A stretch of 64,000 bases of DNA from G963678445 sp963678445 (GTDB lineage Bacteria > Hydrogenedentota > Hydrogenedentia > Hydrogenedentales > G963678445). The notes under the pieces are model-generated. The model ran no database searches. It was given only the letters and a program-made list of their open reading frames with translations, and was not told the DNA's origin. The stretch is from the NCBI GenBank assembly GCA_963678445.1, contig OY782877.1, forward strand, positions 4,960,001-5,024,000, in the 5' to 3' direction. Numbering within the stretch: the stretch's first letter is position 1; each line of letters starts with the position of its first letter. A program made the position numbers and the translations under genes. Below are positions 25,491-34,215 of this stretch, piece by piece.

Positions 25491-26148
25491 ATGCATTATA
25501 TTTGCGCAGTATATCGTTTAGCGCTTCGCGCAACAACACCGCTTCGCCTATACTTTCCCGTTCCGCCAGACGACGTAGTCCCATCAACTGACCCTGCGTA
25601 TAATGACTCGTCTTCGTCACCATCTTCTCCTCCCGAGGCAGACACACCTTGTTGCGCCCAGACACCTTAGCCCGATACAGCGCCTCACTTGCCTTATTGA
25701 CGATATCCTTCGCCTTCGCACCATCATCCGGATACGCCGCCACACCACAACTGATCTGCATCGCCACCTCCAGCGTCTCCTTTTCCTGTTCCACTCGATG
25801 CGTTGCATCAAAAGCCTGCCGGAACTGCTCCAACAGAATAAACGCCGCCTCCTTTTCCATACCATTGCACAACACCGCTACCGCATCGCCGCCAAAACGA
25901 TACGCGCGCCCCACTTTCTGGAAAGCCTGCGCTGTTTCCTGCGCCAAAACGCACAACAACGCATCGCCAATATCCCGCCCATGCGTCTTGTTGAGCCGCC
26001 CAAACCAGTCAATATCCATGACTGCCAGCGAAACCGAAATTCCTTTCCGTTTCGCCTGCGTCACCCACTGTGCAAAGTCAGCATCAAAGGCCTCACGCGA
26101 TGCAAGCCCCGTCAAAACATCTGTATTTTTCTCTGATTCATTCTTCAT
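25489..26148 (-). CDS. Degenerate GGDEF domain with RHH-like C-terminal tail
   Basis: 219 residues from ATG 26148. Residues 8-165 are a GGDEF domain: DVLTGLASREAFDADF, AVMDIDWFGRLNKTHGRDIGD with the metal Asp pair, and GRAYRFGGDAVAVL at the signature site. GGDEF is GGDAV (residues 86-90), with the catalytic Glu replaced by Ala, and no RxxD inhibitory site precedes it. Diguanylate cyclase activity is therefore unlikely; GTP or c-di-GMP binding is possible. The tail (about residues 165-219) reads HYTQGQLMGLRRLAERESIG then EAVLLREALNDILRKY, which has the strand-helix-helix pattern of ribbon-helix-helix DNA-binding proteins. No sensor or membrane segment is present. The gene is probably monocistronic, with a strong promoter just upstream. 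Confidence 0.75.
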   Translation of the reverse strand: MKNESEKNTDVLTGLASREAFDADFAQWVTQAKRKGISVSLAVMDIDWFGRLNKTHGRDIGDALLCVLAQETAQAFQKVGRAYRFGGDAVAVLCNGMEKEAAFILLEQFRQAFDATHRVEQEKETLEVAMQISCGVAAYPDDGAKAKDIVNKASEALYRAKVSGRNKVCLPREEKMVTKTSHYTQGQLMGLRRLAERESIGEAVLLREALNDILRKYNA

Positions 26149-26157
26149 ACCAATAAA

Positions 26158-26187
26158 AATATACCATTCAATAGATATTATTGTCAA
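26158..26187 (-). promoter_or_regulatory. Sigma-70 promoter for the GGDEF-RHH gene
   Basis: On the minus strand TTGACA (26187-26182), an 18-base spacer and TATATT (26163-26158). The expected start of transcription (near 26151) is only a few bases before the ATG at 26148, so the mRNA would be almost leaderless. No Shine-Dalgarno is visible, in agreement. Confidence 0.55.
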
Positions 26188-26301
26188 TATATGTATCTCT
26201 TTATATGCATACCCTGATTTACTTGCACTTACGGCCTCAAAACGCTACGCTGTAGCCTTTGTTAAACGCATAGGACGATCCGGGAAGACAGGAGTGCTGG
26301 A

Positions 26302-27882
26302 TTGAATTACATCGACTACACCATCTGCGGCGTATATGTACTTTTGGTGGCGGCCATTGGCCTGTGGGCGGTCCGTCGCGATGTGACGCCCCGCGACTTC
26401 TTCCTGGCCGGTCGGGGTCTGGGCTGGTTTCCCATTGGCATCAGTCTCATGGTTACCCTGGCCAGTAGTCTCGGCTTTATTGGCGCGCCCACCGCAGCCA
26501 TGCGCGGCGGTATCCGCATCCTGTGGAGCTTGTTGGCGTTCCCTCTGGCCTACCCTATCGTAACCCGTGTGTTCATACCCTTTTATCAACGGCTCGAAGT
26601 ATACACCCCCTACGAATATCTCGAACGCCGTTTCGATATCCGCATTCGCCTGCTAGCCAGCACCCTGTTCATTCTGTGGCGCATCACCTGGATGGCCGCC
26701 ACCCTCTACGTCGTCGCCATGGTTCTCAACGTCGCCAGTGCGGGTAGTTTCCCCCTCATTCCCAGCATCCTTGTTCTCGGCCTGCTCGCCACCGCCTACA
26801 CCGCATTCGGCGGTTTACGCGCCGTTATCTGGACCGATATCCTGCAATTCTTCGTGCTATTCGGGGGAATTATTACCTTCTTCTTTTTCCTCTTCCACAA
26901 AATCCCCGGCGGCCTCCCAAGCATTCTGACCACCCTGAGTGAAGCCGGAAAGCTGGCCCCACTCACGCCAACGCCCACCCCGCTGAACACCTTGGGAGAA
27001 CGTGTGCATTGGTATCTCTACACCGACTTCACCGTATTCGCCATCATCTTCAGTTTCACCCTCGACAAGATGGGGAACTACTGCGTGGACCAAGTAATGG
27101 TGCAACGCTACCTGAGCGCTTCCTCCCTCAAAGCAGCACGCCGCGGTTTCCTTCTAAACTGCTTCGCCTTCGCCACCTTCTTCACCCTCATGACCGCGAT
27201 TGGACTGCTCCTGTTCACCTTCAACACCCACTTTCCCGCCCCTAAAAACCTTCGTATCGACGCACTGCTTCCCTACTTCCTGTCCCACCACATGCCCGCC
27301 GGCTTCATCGGCCTCTTCCTCGCCGCCCTGCTCGCCGCCGCCATGTCCAGCATCGACTCCGGCGTAAACTCCTGCATTACCGCCTTCTTCAACGACTTCT
27401 ACCACCGCCTGCGCCGTCACGAGTTCAACCTCGACACCGCCCAGCACTTTCCCAAAACCGCCCTGTGGGGCGGCAGCCTCCTGCTCGGCCTGCTTGTCAT
27501 ATTCCTCGCCTGCTACATGCGCCAACTCGGCGACGCCTTCCAGATTGCACTCAAAGTACTCAACAGCTACCTAGGCATCCTCTTCGGCATCTTCACCCTC
27601 GCCCTGTTTACCAAACGCACGCACGCACGCGGCCTGCTTATTGCCGTACCCATTGCGGCAATATTTAGCTTCCTGCTCGTATTCGCATCAAAAGGAAGCC
27701 AGATAACCGCTTTCTCCCCTGCCATTCGGGACTTCTTTCACCACATCAATATTGGCTTCCTGTGGATCAGCATTATCGGCTACCTGACCACGCTCTTTCT
27801 CGGCTACAGCCTCAGTCTCCTCTGGACAGACCCCGCCAACAACAGCACACAATGGCGCTTCCATGACGTTATGAAGAAATAG
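26302..27882 (+). CDS. Sodium/solute symporter (SSS family)
   Basis: 526 residues with about 13 membrane segments, the usual length for SSS transporters. The family pattern is clear: DYTICGVYVLLVAAIGLWAV in TM1, RDFFLAGRGLGWFPIGISL, then LEVYTPYEYLERRFDIRIR, and LLAAAMSSIDSGVNSCITAF, the conserved sodium-site helix of the family. It imports a solute with Na+; the substrate may be a sugar, inositol, sialic acid or an organic acid and cannot be chosen from sequence alone. The start is TTG 26302 with AGGAG 8 bases upstream. It diverges from the GGDEF-RHH gene. A T/A hairpin follows the stop. Confidence 0.88.
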   Translation: MNYIDYTICGVYVLLVAAIGLWAVRRDVTPRDFFLAGRGLGWFPIGISLMVTLASSLGFIGAPTAAMRGGIRILWSLLAFPLAYPIVTRVFIPFYQRLEVYTPYEYLERRFDIRIRLLASTLFILWRITWMAATLYVVAMVLNVASAGSFPLIPSILVLGLLATAYTAFGGLRAVIWTDILQFFVLFGGIITFFFFLFHKIPGGLPSILTTLSEAGKLAPLTPTPTPLNTLGERVHWYLYTDFTVFAIIFSFTLDKMGNYCVDQVMVQRYLSASSLKAARRGFLLNCFAFATFFTLMTAIGLLLFTFNTHFPAPKNLRIDALLPYFLSHHMPAGFIGLFLAALLAAAMSSIDSGVNSCITAFFNDFYHRLRRHEFNLDTAQHFPKTALWGGSLLLGLLVIFLACYMRQLGDAFQIALKVLNSYLGILFGIFTLALFTKRTHARGLLIAVPIAAIFSFLLVFASKGSQITAFSPAIRDFFHHINIGFLWISIIGYLTTLFLGYSLSLLWTDPANNSTQWRFHDVMKK

Positions 27883-27888
27883 GAGATT

Positions 27889-27924
27889 TTTTTTCTTTTT
27901 ACAAAAAAAGAAAAAAGAAAAATG
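27889..27924. terminator. T/A-rich hairpin after the symporter gene
   Basis: A TTTTTCTTTTT-type arm is followed after ACAA by an A-rich complementary arm. The position directly after the stop suggests a weak terminator of the same type seen after other genes in this window. The rest of the gap to 28056 shows only a faint R1-like block near 27,985. Confidence 0.4.
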
Positions 27925-28056
27925 AAGATTGGAAAATGGTAGGCATGAGGCAGCGGCGGTGAGGCCATACTATTGCCGGTGATGTGGGTTACTTTCCTGT
28001 AGTCACTGGACAGACGTTATATCCCTACTTTTTCCTTTCGCTGTTATGGAGGAAAT

Positions 28057-28338
28057 ATGCCTTTATATTCATGGATTTTTTTGTTTATCCTTTTTGCCCT
28101 GCCCTGCATTGGGCAATTCTATCCATTTAAGCCCTCCTCCAAAGTTTCCTTATTACGCTTGGTAATATGGTTCCTCTTTCCTCCGTATTTATGCGCTCCT
28201 TCCCAATATGCTGTTTTCAACAAATACTTCGCCGCATCAAATTTGAAGTGCAACACATCGGTTTGTATGGGTCAAGGACGAAGGTGTTGCACTTCAAATT
28301 TAATGCGGCGCGTTTATAGAATTTGGATAAATGTTTAA
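28057..28338 (+). CDS. Small membrane protein, 3' end altered by a palindrome
   Basis: 93 residues. ATG 28057 has an ideal GGAGG 4 bases upstream, which supports a real start. The first 20 residues (SWIFLFILFALPCIGQF) and residues 30-45 (LLRLVIWFLFPPYLC) are hydrophobic. From about residue 58 the sequence is the translation of a 27-bp-arm palindrome (AASNLKCNTSVCMGQGRRCC), which is unlikely to be native protein. The gene looks like a short membrane protein interrupted or extended at its 3' end by a small palindromic element. No family was recognised. Confidence 0.45.
   Translation: MPLYSWIFLFILFALPCIGQFYPFKPSSKVSLLRLVIWFLFPPYLCAPSQYAVFNKYFAASNLKCNTSVCMGQGRRCCTSNLMRRVYRIWINV
28230..28310. mobile_element. 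81-bp palindromic element (MITE-like)
   Basis: The arms at 28230-28256 and 28284-28310 are 27 bases long and complementary with one mismatch (they include TTTGAAGTGCAACAC). The loop is 27 bases. No flanking target duplication is obvious. It lies inside the 3' part of the small membrane-protein frame. The inverted ends with TGCAAC-type sequence could be those of a transposon-derived miniature element, but I cannot name the family. Confidence 0.6.
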
Positions 28339-28360
28339 AATAGCTTCTTCGTCAATTAAG

Positions 28361-29176
28361 TCAAGGGACTGTTATATATTTACTGTATTTTTCGAAATAT
28401 GGGGAAAGTAAGTACCAACGTTTTTCAGGAAGTGTATCTAATAAAAGCTGCGTTGCTTTGTTCATTCCACCATTTGCATTATGAAAATCCCGATGAACCA
28501 GTATCTCAACGCAGTACTCTTTCGTTTCTTCCTCAAAAGCCGACAATGAACGCCCCTGTAAATCTTCAAGCAATACTTCAATGCGGGAAAAAATGCTTTC
28601 GTCGCTAAAAGAGAGAATACCGTTTCGTGCCGCCCGACGGACAAAGCCATAGATCTGGTCTCCCAATTGGGTTTCATTATGATAAGGAACCAGAAATTTT
28701 TTTATTGCGGCATCTGATAAAAAAAGGTCATATAAATAATCAAAACTCACCTCGGGAGGTAGCCATCCCAAGTAACCAATGGATGTTATTTTTTCGTAGG
28801 TGAGTATTCCTTCCTTAGTAGGGCCTGTTTTCACCCATTCCACCACCCGATTAAACGCCCGTGTTTGCTGTGAATCCAATGCGACTATAGCGGCCGCCAC
28901 AAATTTCCAGCGCCATTGCATAGACGAATCGTAAAGTACCGGATACAGTAGGTCTACATCTTCAGGGCGGAGTACTTTTGCAAATTCACATTGTACCCTG
29001 GGAGGATTTTCCATCGTAAGAAAACGGTGTACACGTTCTCTGCTTTCCTTGTCGCATTGATGTTGCCCCGCACTATGCATTGACTCTGCTGCAAATGCAT
29101 GTATGGAAATGGAAGCCAGAAGAAGAATCAACGTCCCTAAAAAGAGCTCTCTTGGAAGCAAGCTATATTGCGTCAT
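28361..29176 (-). CDS. Secreted protein of unknown function
   Basis: 271 residues from ATG 29176 (the TTG at 29179 is less likely); GGAAAGGAAA lies upstream. A signal peptide or anchor is visible (LFLGTLILLLASISIHAFAA). The mature part is helical, without Cys-rich or catalytic motifs: RVQCEFAKVLRPEDVDLLY, WRWKFVAAAIVALDSQQT and LSFSDESIFSRIEVLLEDLQ read like HEAT-type helical hairpins, but this is weak. It is followed on the same strand, after 28 bases of gap, by nothing recognisable, and preceded by a methyltransferase gene 31 bases upstream. I do not recognise the family. Confidence 0.6.
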   Translation of the reverse strand: MTQYSLLPRELFLGTLILLLASISIHAFAAESMHSAGQHQCDKESRERVHRFLTMENPPRVQCEFAKVLRPEDVDLLYPVLYDSSMQWRWKFVAAAIVALDSQQTRAFNRVVEWVKTGPTKEGILTYEKITSIGYLGWLPPEVSFDYLYDLFLSDAAIKKFLVPYHNETQLGDQIYGFVRRAARNGILSFSDESIFSRIEVLLEDLQGRSLSAFEEETKEYCVEILVHRDFHNANGGMNKATQLLLDTLPEKRWYLLSPYFEKYSKYITVP

Positions 29177-29207
29177 CAAAATAAATTTCCTTTCCTATTA
29201 AAACACG

Positions 29208-29975
29208 CTATTGCCGCTTTACAATGGCAATATAGGAATCGAACAATACGTCCTGAAAAGTATCTGTAAATACTTTAGATAGCGTATCGTGGCACCAGTT
29301 TTGAATCTCTTCCTCAGAAACGCCTCGTGCAATAGCTGCCTCAACGCCCGCTTCACTCAGTGCGTAGGCGCTGTAGGTTTCGAGATTCATGGGTATTGCA
29401 ACCTCCAAACGTTCGAAGGCATCGAGGCTTAGTCCGAAATCGGCATAGGGAAACGCCTTCACATCCATATCGTAGCCAGGAGGTGCGGGATAACGCTGCG
29501 CGAACATCTCGTACCACTCCTCCAGCGCAGCATGATCTCGGAAACGCCGTCCGGGTGAAAAATCATAAATGATCATGTTCCCTTCCGGCGTAAGTACACG
29601 TTCTATTTCTGAAAACAATACCTTCGTGTCGGCATAGTTGATGGAACCCGCAGCGGTTATCAATTCAAAAGTTTCGTCCGCAAAAGGTAAATCTTCCGCT
29701 TGTCCCACAAGGAAGCGCGCATGGGGTGCAACGATATGGCGGTAGGAGAGCATAATGTGTATGGGTTCTATTCCTACGACCAGGTTGGCGAGGGAAGCCA
29801 ATACCGCTGTTGAAAGTCCGGCGCCACAACCTATATCAAGCGCTCGTTCAAACTTTTGGAGAGTTTGCAGGTGTTCTTTTACGTATTGAATAAGGTGTTC
29901 ATGTACCGGAGGACGGCTATAGGCGTATTTTTCGGCCAATCGAATGCTATCATAAATATACTTTGTTGCATTCAT
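29208..29975 (-). CDS. Class I SAM-dependent methyltransferase
   Basis: About 255 residues. Motif I is ALDIGCGAGLSTAVLA, then VVGIEPIHIML with the acidic residue that binds the SAM ribose, QAEDLPFADETFELITAAGS and the post-motif VLTPEGNMIIYDFSPG. This is the methyltransf_11/UbiE-like group; the C-terminal half (residues 150-255) is unusual and may bind the acceptor. ATG 29975 has AAGGA about 10 bases upstream; an ATG at 29987 has it too close. It is the second of three minus-strand genes with another methyltransferase upstream and an R1 repeat between them. The substrate is not predictable. Confidence 0.8.
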   Translation of the reverse strand: MNATKYIYDSIRLAEKYAYSRPPVHEHLIQYVKEHLQTLQKFERALDIGCGAGLSTAVLASLANLVVGIEPIHIMLSYRHIVAPHARFLVGQAEDLPFADETFELITAAGSINYADTKVLFSEIERVLTPEGNMIIYDFSPGRRFRDHAALEEWYEMFAQRYPAPPGYDMDVKAFPYADFGLSLDAFERLEVAIPMNLETYSAYALSEAGVEAAIARGVSEEEIQNWCHDTLSKVFTDTFQDVLFDSYIAIVKRQ

Positions 29976-30059
29976 TAAAACAGGCATCCTTACTTTCCAT
30001 CACACTGTTCTAATGAGTTATAGCAACTTCCTCGTATGTAAGCAACCCAACGAGACCAC

Positions 30060-30176
30060 TTTCGTGACTGAGACTGGATAAGCTTTCATAAAAAACGAAT
30101 TTTTTGCTGTGGACAGGAACGTTAAGACCATAGACCATACTATCGCCTGCGGTCGCTGGGCCGCTTTAGTGACGTT
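30060..30176. repeat. R1 repeat, copy e
   Basis: TTTCGTGACTGAGACTGGAT, AAGCTTTCATAAAAAACGAA and TTTTTTGCTG, then GCCTGCGGTCGCTGGGCCGC and TTTAGTGAC. The hairpin GCGGT (30149-30153) with GCCGC (30160-30164) carries the C-G version of the variable base pair. The right edge overlaps the stop codon of the next methyltransferase gene. Confidence 0.7.
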
Positions 30177-30903
30177 GAAAGCGCATGATCAGGTCGGTTG
30201 CGTTTTCTTCTTCGTAGGGTGCAGCGTCGAAGTTGCCGTAGCAGATATCGCATTTGAAGCCTTCGGCTTCTGCGGTGCGTTGCAGAAAGTCACGGGAAAG
30301 GTGTAACAGGATGGTGGCTTCGGAAACGGCTTGTACGCGGGTGGTTTCGAAGGCGTAGAAACTGAGGGAAAAGAGTGTCACATCGCGATGCGGTGCGAAG
30401 TTTTTCATAGCTACCACTTCTTTGTCACCCAGCATTTTGTGTGTAAGGTAGTGCTGTGGTTTTTCGAAACGGGGATGGGCGTAGTTGAGGATTTGCAGCA
30501 GGAAATAGCCACCGGGCGCTAACACATTACGAAGCTGTGCGAAGACTTCGCTCACGGCAACCGCATCGGGCAGCAGGGAAAGGCTGTTACCGAGGCATAC
30601 GGCCATATCCCAGGGACCACCGTCAATATGGCGCATATCGCCTTGCCGGTAGGTAATGTTTACATGCGGACGTTGTTGCACTGCGGTACGAATCATTTCT
30701 TCGCTCACATCGCATGCGGTCACGGTAGCGCCCAATTCGGCGTAAAAATGCGCATGAGGTCCGGTGCCACAGGCTAAATCCAGGACACGGTCTCCTGGGG
30801 CGACATCGAAGGCCGCACGCAGTAACGCCTCTTCGCGTTGTAAACGGGCTTTGCTATCGAACAGCACTTCATAAAACGCCGCACTCGATTGAAATGCTTG
30901 CAT
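30166..30903 (-). CDS. Class I SAM-dependent methyltransferase
   Basis: 245 residues. Motif I is RVLDLACGTGPHAHFYAELG, then VTACDVSEEMIRTAV, RQGDMRHIDGGPWDMAVCLG and a late NVLAPGGYFLLQILNY. It is a small-molecule type methyltransferase of the methyltransf_25/11 group, without a recognisable acceptor domain. ATG 30903 has a GGGGG stretch 7 bases upstream. It is paired on the same strand with a second methyltransferase, separated by an R1 repeat. The two may share a pathway, but the sequences are not close. Confidence 0.82.
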   Translation of the reverse strand: MQAFQSSAAFYEVLFDSKARLQREEALLRAAFDVAPGDRVLDLACGTGPHAHFYAELGATVTACDVSEEMIRTAVQQRPHVNITYRQGDMRHIDGGPWDMAVCLGNSLSLLPDAVAVSEVFAQLRNVLAPGGYFLLQILNYAHPRFEKPQHYLTHKMLGDKEVVAMKNFAPHRDVTLFSLSFYAFETTRVQAVSEATILLHLSRDFLQRTAEAEGFKCDICYGNFDAAPYEEENATDLIMRFQRH

Positions 30904-31118
30904 CCCTTGTCCCCCCTGTTCTGTTCTCTCTTTATTGCCATCATAACATTCCTTATTTCAGGCAACAATGCAAAAAGAGGGTGCGTAGGCGTCCCCACGG
31001 GGAAGGGTGAGCACGAGGAGCCCCGCTAACAGCAGCATAGCCGACGTCGGCCTTCCTTTCATAGAGATCCGGAAGCTCTGTCCGCTCTAAAAAAGTAACC
31101 CACTAAGCTCAAAAGCAC

Positions 31119-31150
31119 TGGACCGCTGACATTAGCCCGTCAGCGGTCCA
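31119..31150 (-). terminator. Rho-independent terminator after topA
   Basis: A perfect 12-bp stem, TGGACCGCTGAC (31119-31130) with GTCAGCGGTCCA (31139-31150), with an 8-base loop. On the minus strand it is followed by GTGCTTTTG, a short T stretch. It lies 13 bases after the topA stop. Confidence 0.7.
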
Positions 31151-31162
31151 TGGGAGACTTTT

Positions 31163-33838
31163 TTATTCCGTTGCGGCCTTTTTCTTGGCAGCTGTTTTCT
31201 TTTTAGCCGTCGTTTTCTTCTTTGCCGTAGTTTTTTTCTTGGTCGTCGCCTTCTTCTTTGCTGCCCGCTTCTTTTTGGCAGGTGCATTGGCCAGCAAGGT
31301 GACCGCTGCTTCCAGGGTAAAGGTATCGGGATCTGTATCTTTGGGCAGGGAAGCGTTCACGGAGCCATCGGTTACGTAGGGACCATAACGCCCGTCGTAC
31401 AGACCAATTTCTGCTTCGGATTCAGGATGTTTACCCAGACTGCGCAGCAGTTTTTTGCCGCCTCGACCTCGCTTGGGTTGCGCCAGAAGCTCCAGGGCGC
31501 GTTCGAGGGTAATCGTAAACACATCGTCTTCTTTGCCAATGCTACGAAAATCACCGTCGCATACCACATACGGTCCAAATCGACCGATGGCCGCCCGGAT
31601 TTTCTTCTCGCTTTCGGGATGTACGCCCAGCTCACGTGGCAAGGAAAGGTGTTTGAGCGCCAATTCCAGGGTAACCGATTCCAAAGGCGTTCCTTTGGGT
31701 AAGCTGGCACGCTTGGGTTTCTTTTTCGAGCCCTCCTCCACCTCGCCTAATTGGACGTAGGGGCCGTAGGGGCCCAACAGTGCATAGATCTTTTTTCCGG
31801 TTTCCGGATCCACACCCAGCGCCTCATTGCTCTTCGCACGGACAGCAAAAAGCTCCTCTACCTTTTCCACCGTTAATTCTTCATAGGTTACATCATTGGG
31901 CAAGGTTGCCGTATTGCTGGTACCGCCTTCCCCACGCTGGATAAAGGGCGCGGTTTTTCCCAGACGCACCACCAGTGGATTACCTTGCTCATCATCGCCT
32001 ACATGGATGGCTGGAAATTCAATCTTGTCCATTTCCTGATCAATCTGCGGCTCCAGTCCCTGGCCGAAATCGCCCTTACCCCGGTAAAATGCAGAAAGAA
32101 AGTCGACCCAGTCCTGCTTGCCATTAGCGATAGCGTCCAGCGCATCTTCCATCCGCGCAGTAAATTTGAGGTCGACATACTCCGAAAAGTGTCCACGCAG
32201 CAAGGACGTCACAGCAATCCCCACAAAGGTGGGCAGCAACGCTTTCCCGCGCTTTTCGACGTAACCGCGCTGCTGGATAACGGAAATGGTCGGCGCATAG
32301 GTGGAAGGACGGCCAATGCCTTCTTCCTCCAGACGTCGCACCAAGGTCGCTTCGGTATAGCGCGCGGGCGGTTTGGTTTCGTGACGTCCCGCCTCGGCGC
32401 CTTCTAACGCCAACGCCTTGCCTGCACCTACTTCGTCGCCTTCGTGCAAAACTGGCAATTCAGTATCTTTTTGCTCGCTGTCCGCCACCCGCAGGAAGCC
32501 CGGGAAAGTGACAACCGAACCATTGGAGCGCAGGGTCGCATCGCCCTGCGTGCTGGGAGCACAGAAATCCGCGGTTGTTTTCTGCAATTCTGCATCCGCC
32601 ATCTGACTGGCTAAGGTCCGATTCCAAATCAGACGATAGAGTTTCAGTTCTTCCGCACTCAGGAAACCTGCTACCGCTTCCGGACGACGCGCCAAGTGGG
32701 TCGGACGAATCGCTTCGTGTGCTTCCTGGGCCAGTTTGGATTTCGTGCTATAGCGACGCGGCCCCCGGTAATAGCTATCGCCAAAACCGTCACGGATCAC
32801 CTTCTCCGCCTCCTGCAGGGCCTTTTCACTCAGAATTACCGAGTCGGTACGCATGTAGGTAATCAAACCTTCACGCGCCCCACCACCTAAATCCACGCCT
32901 TCGTACAACCGTTGCGCAATCTGCATGGTCTGTCTTGGTGAAAAGCCAAGTAACGAACTGGCTGCCTGTTGCAGGGTCGATGTGATAAAGGGCGCACTCG
33001 GACGCAAACGCGTACTTTTCTGCTCTACCCGAGCCACACGCCATGGCGTATTAGCGGAAATTTCATTCGACAGCGCCTTCGCAGCCGTCTCATCTAATAG
33101 GAGCACCTTCTCCGATTTCAAGGCACCCGTTTTAGAATCAAAATCTTTGCCCGTCGCTATCCGTTGATCGCCCAAGGAAATCAATGTGGCGGTAAAACTC
33201 TTCCCTGCTGCAGAAAGCGTTGCTTCGATATCCCAATACGCTGAAATATGGAAGGCTCGACGTGCTTCTTCACGTTCCACTACCAGACGCACCGCTACAC
33301 TCTGCACGCGTCCCGCACTCAGCTTGGGACGCACCTTCTTCCACAACACCGGCGATAGAGAGTAGCCAAACAGCCGGTCCAGTATACGACGGCTTTCCTG
33401 CGCACGCACCAACGCATCATCCACTTCCCGTGGAGTCGACATGGCTTCTTCAATGGCCGATTGGGTAATTTCATGGAACGCGATACGTTTAACCGGTGTC
33501 TTCGGCTTCAGGGTTTCCAACAGATGCCAGCTAATCGATTCTCCTTCGCGGTCTTCATCAGTGGCGAGAATCAGTTCATCCGCCTCCTTCACCAGCTTCT
33601 TCAACTCACTGATGCGTTTCTTATTCTGCGCCTGCACCACATACACCGGTGCAAAACCATGTTCCACATCAACGCCCAAACGCGCCCAAGGTTCCCCTTT
33701 TACCGCCTTGGGAATCTCGGCTGCCGACCCGGGCAAATCCCGAATATGCCCATAGCTGGCTACCACCGTATAATCACGTCCTAAGAAACGTCCAATGGTC
33801 GTCGCCTTTGCCGGCGACTCCACAATAACAAGCTTCAA
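31163..33838 (-). CDS. topA: DNA topoisomerase I, Lys-rich tail, no zinc fingers
   Basis: 891 residues. TTG 33838 with AGGAAG at 7 bases gives MKLVIVESPAKATTIGRFLG, the classic start. The TOPRIM acidic motif DEDREGESISWH and the catalytic tyrosine in YMRTDSVILS (about residue 325) are present. The C-terminal part has no CxxC zinc fingers; instead there are three repeats with the GPYGPYVQLGE, GRFGPYVVCDG and GRYGPYVTDG pattern, typical of the topoisomerase C-terminal repeat. A final tail of about 40 residues is almost only Lys, Ala and Thr. Lys-rich tails of this kind bind DNA non-specifically in several phyla. The enzyme relaxes negative supercoils. Confidence 0.97.
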   Translation of the reverse strand: MKLVIVESPAKATTIGRFLGRDYTVVASYGHIRDLPGSAAEIPKAVKGEPWARLGVDVEHGFAPVYVVQAQNKKRISELKKLVKEADELILATDEDREGESISWHLLETLKPKTPVKRIAFHEITQSAIEEAMSTPREVDDALVRAQESRRILDRLFGYSLSPVLWKKVRPKLSAGRVQSVAVRLVVEREEARRAFHISAYWDIEATLSAAGKSFTATLISLGDQRIATGKDFDSKTGALKSEKVLLLDETAAKALSNEISANTPWRVARVEQKSTRLRPSAPFITSTLQQAASSLLGFSPRQTMQIAQRLYEGVDLGGGAREGLITYMRTDSVILSEKALQEAEKVIRDGFGDSYYRGPRRYSTKSKLAQEAHEAIRPTHLARRPEAVAGFLSAEELKLYRLIWNRTLASQMADAELQKTTADFCAPSTQGDATLRSNGSVVTFPGFLRVADSEQKDTELPVLHEGDEVGAGKALALEGAEAGRHETKPPARYTEATLVRRLEEEGIGRPSTYAPTISVIQQRGYVEKRGKALLPTFVGIAVTSLLRGHFSEYVDLKFTARMEDALDAIANGKQDWVDFLSAFYRGKGDFGQGLEPQIDQEMDKIEFPAIHVGDDEQGNPLVVRLGKTAPFIQRGEGGTSNTATLPNDVTYEELTVEKVEELFAVRAKSNEALGVDPETGKKIYALLGPYGPYVQLGEVEEGSKKKPKRASLPKGTPLESVTLELALKHLSLPRELGVHPESEKKIRAAIGRFGPYVVCDGDFRSIGKEDDVFTITLERALELLAQPKRGRGGKKLLRSLGKHPESEAEIGLYDGRYGPYVTDGSVNASLPKDTDPDTFTLEAAVTLLANAPAKKKRAAKKKATTKKKTTAKKKTTAKKKTAAKKKAATE

Positions 33839-34215
33839 AACAGTTCTTCCTTTCCTTAGCGGCTATACCGCCAACCATCAACAACACCTTGTCTGCGACT
33901 CAGGCTACAGATAACGTTACGAGCCTAATAAAACGCAATCTAAACGATACCTTCAGGCAAAAAACAAAACCCCTGGCCGAAACAAATTTTCGTTTTTTAT
34001 GACTGTTTTTCAGATGTCAGGCACTAAAAAACAATACCAGGGGAGTTTTGCTGAAAATTGCACCCCAATTACTGTCTACTCTCCGAAATAGCCCCCATCC
34101 CCCACATTCCGAAGCGGGGGTATTGTAGTATGCCTGCCATATTTTACGCAAGCCTCAACACGTCAATATTGATACGCATGCGCGAAAACGGCACAATACC
34201 GATAGGATATAGCCT
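33839..34215. other. Non-coding gap between topA and xer with inverted repeat
   Basis: 377 bases without a gene. CCCCTGG (33970-33976) is complementary to CCAGGGG about 70 bases further on, and the neighbouring AAAAC and GTTTT blocks extend the pairing with one bulge. A small CGAAA/TTTCG hairpin followed by T6 lies between them, and CCCCC/GGGGG arms surround TTCCGAAG at about 34,100-34,125. AGGATAT about 9 bases before the Xer ATG may serve as ribosome site. No clear promoter stands out. Confidence 0.35.
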
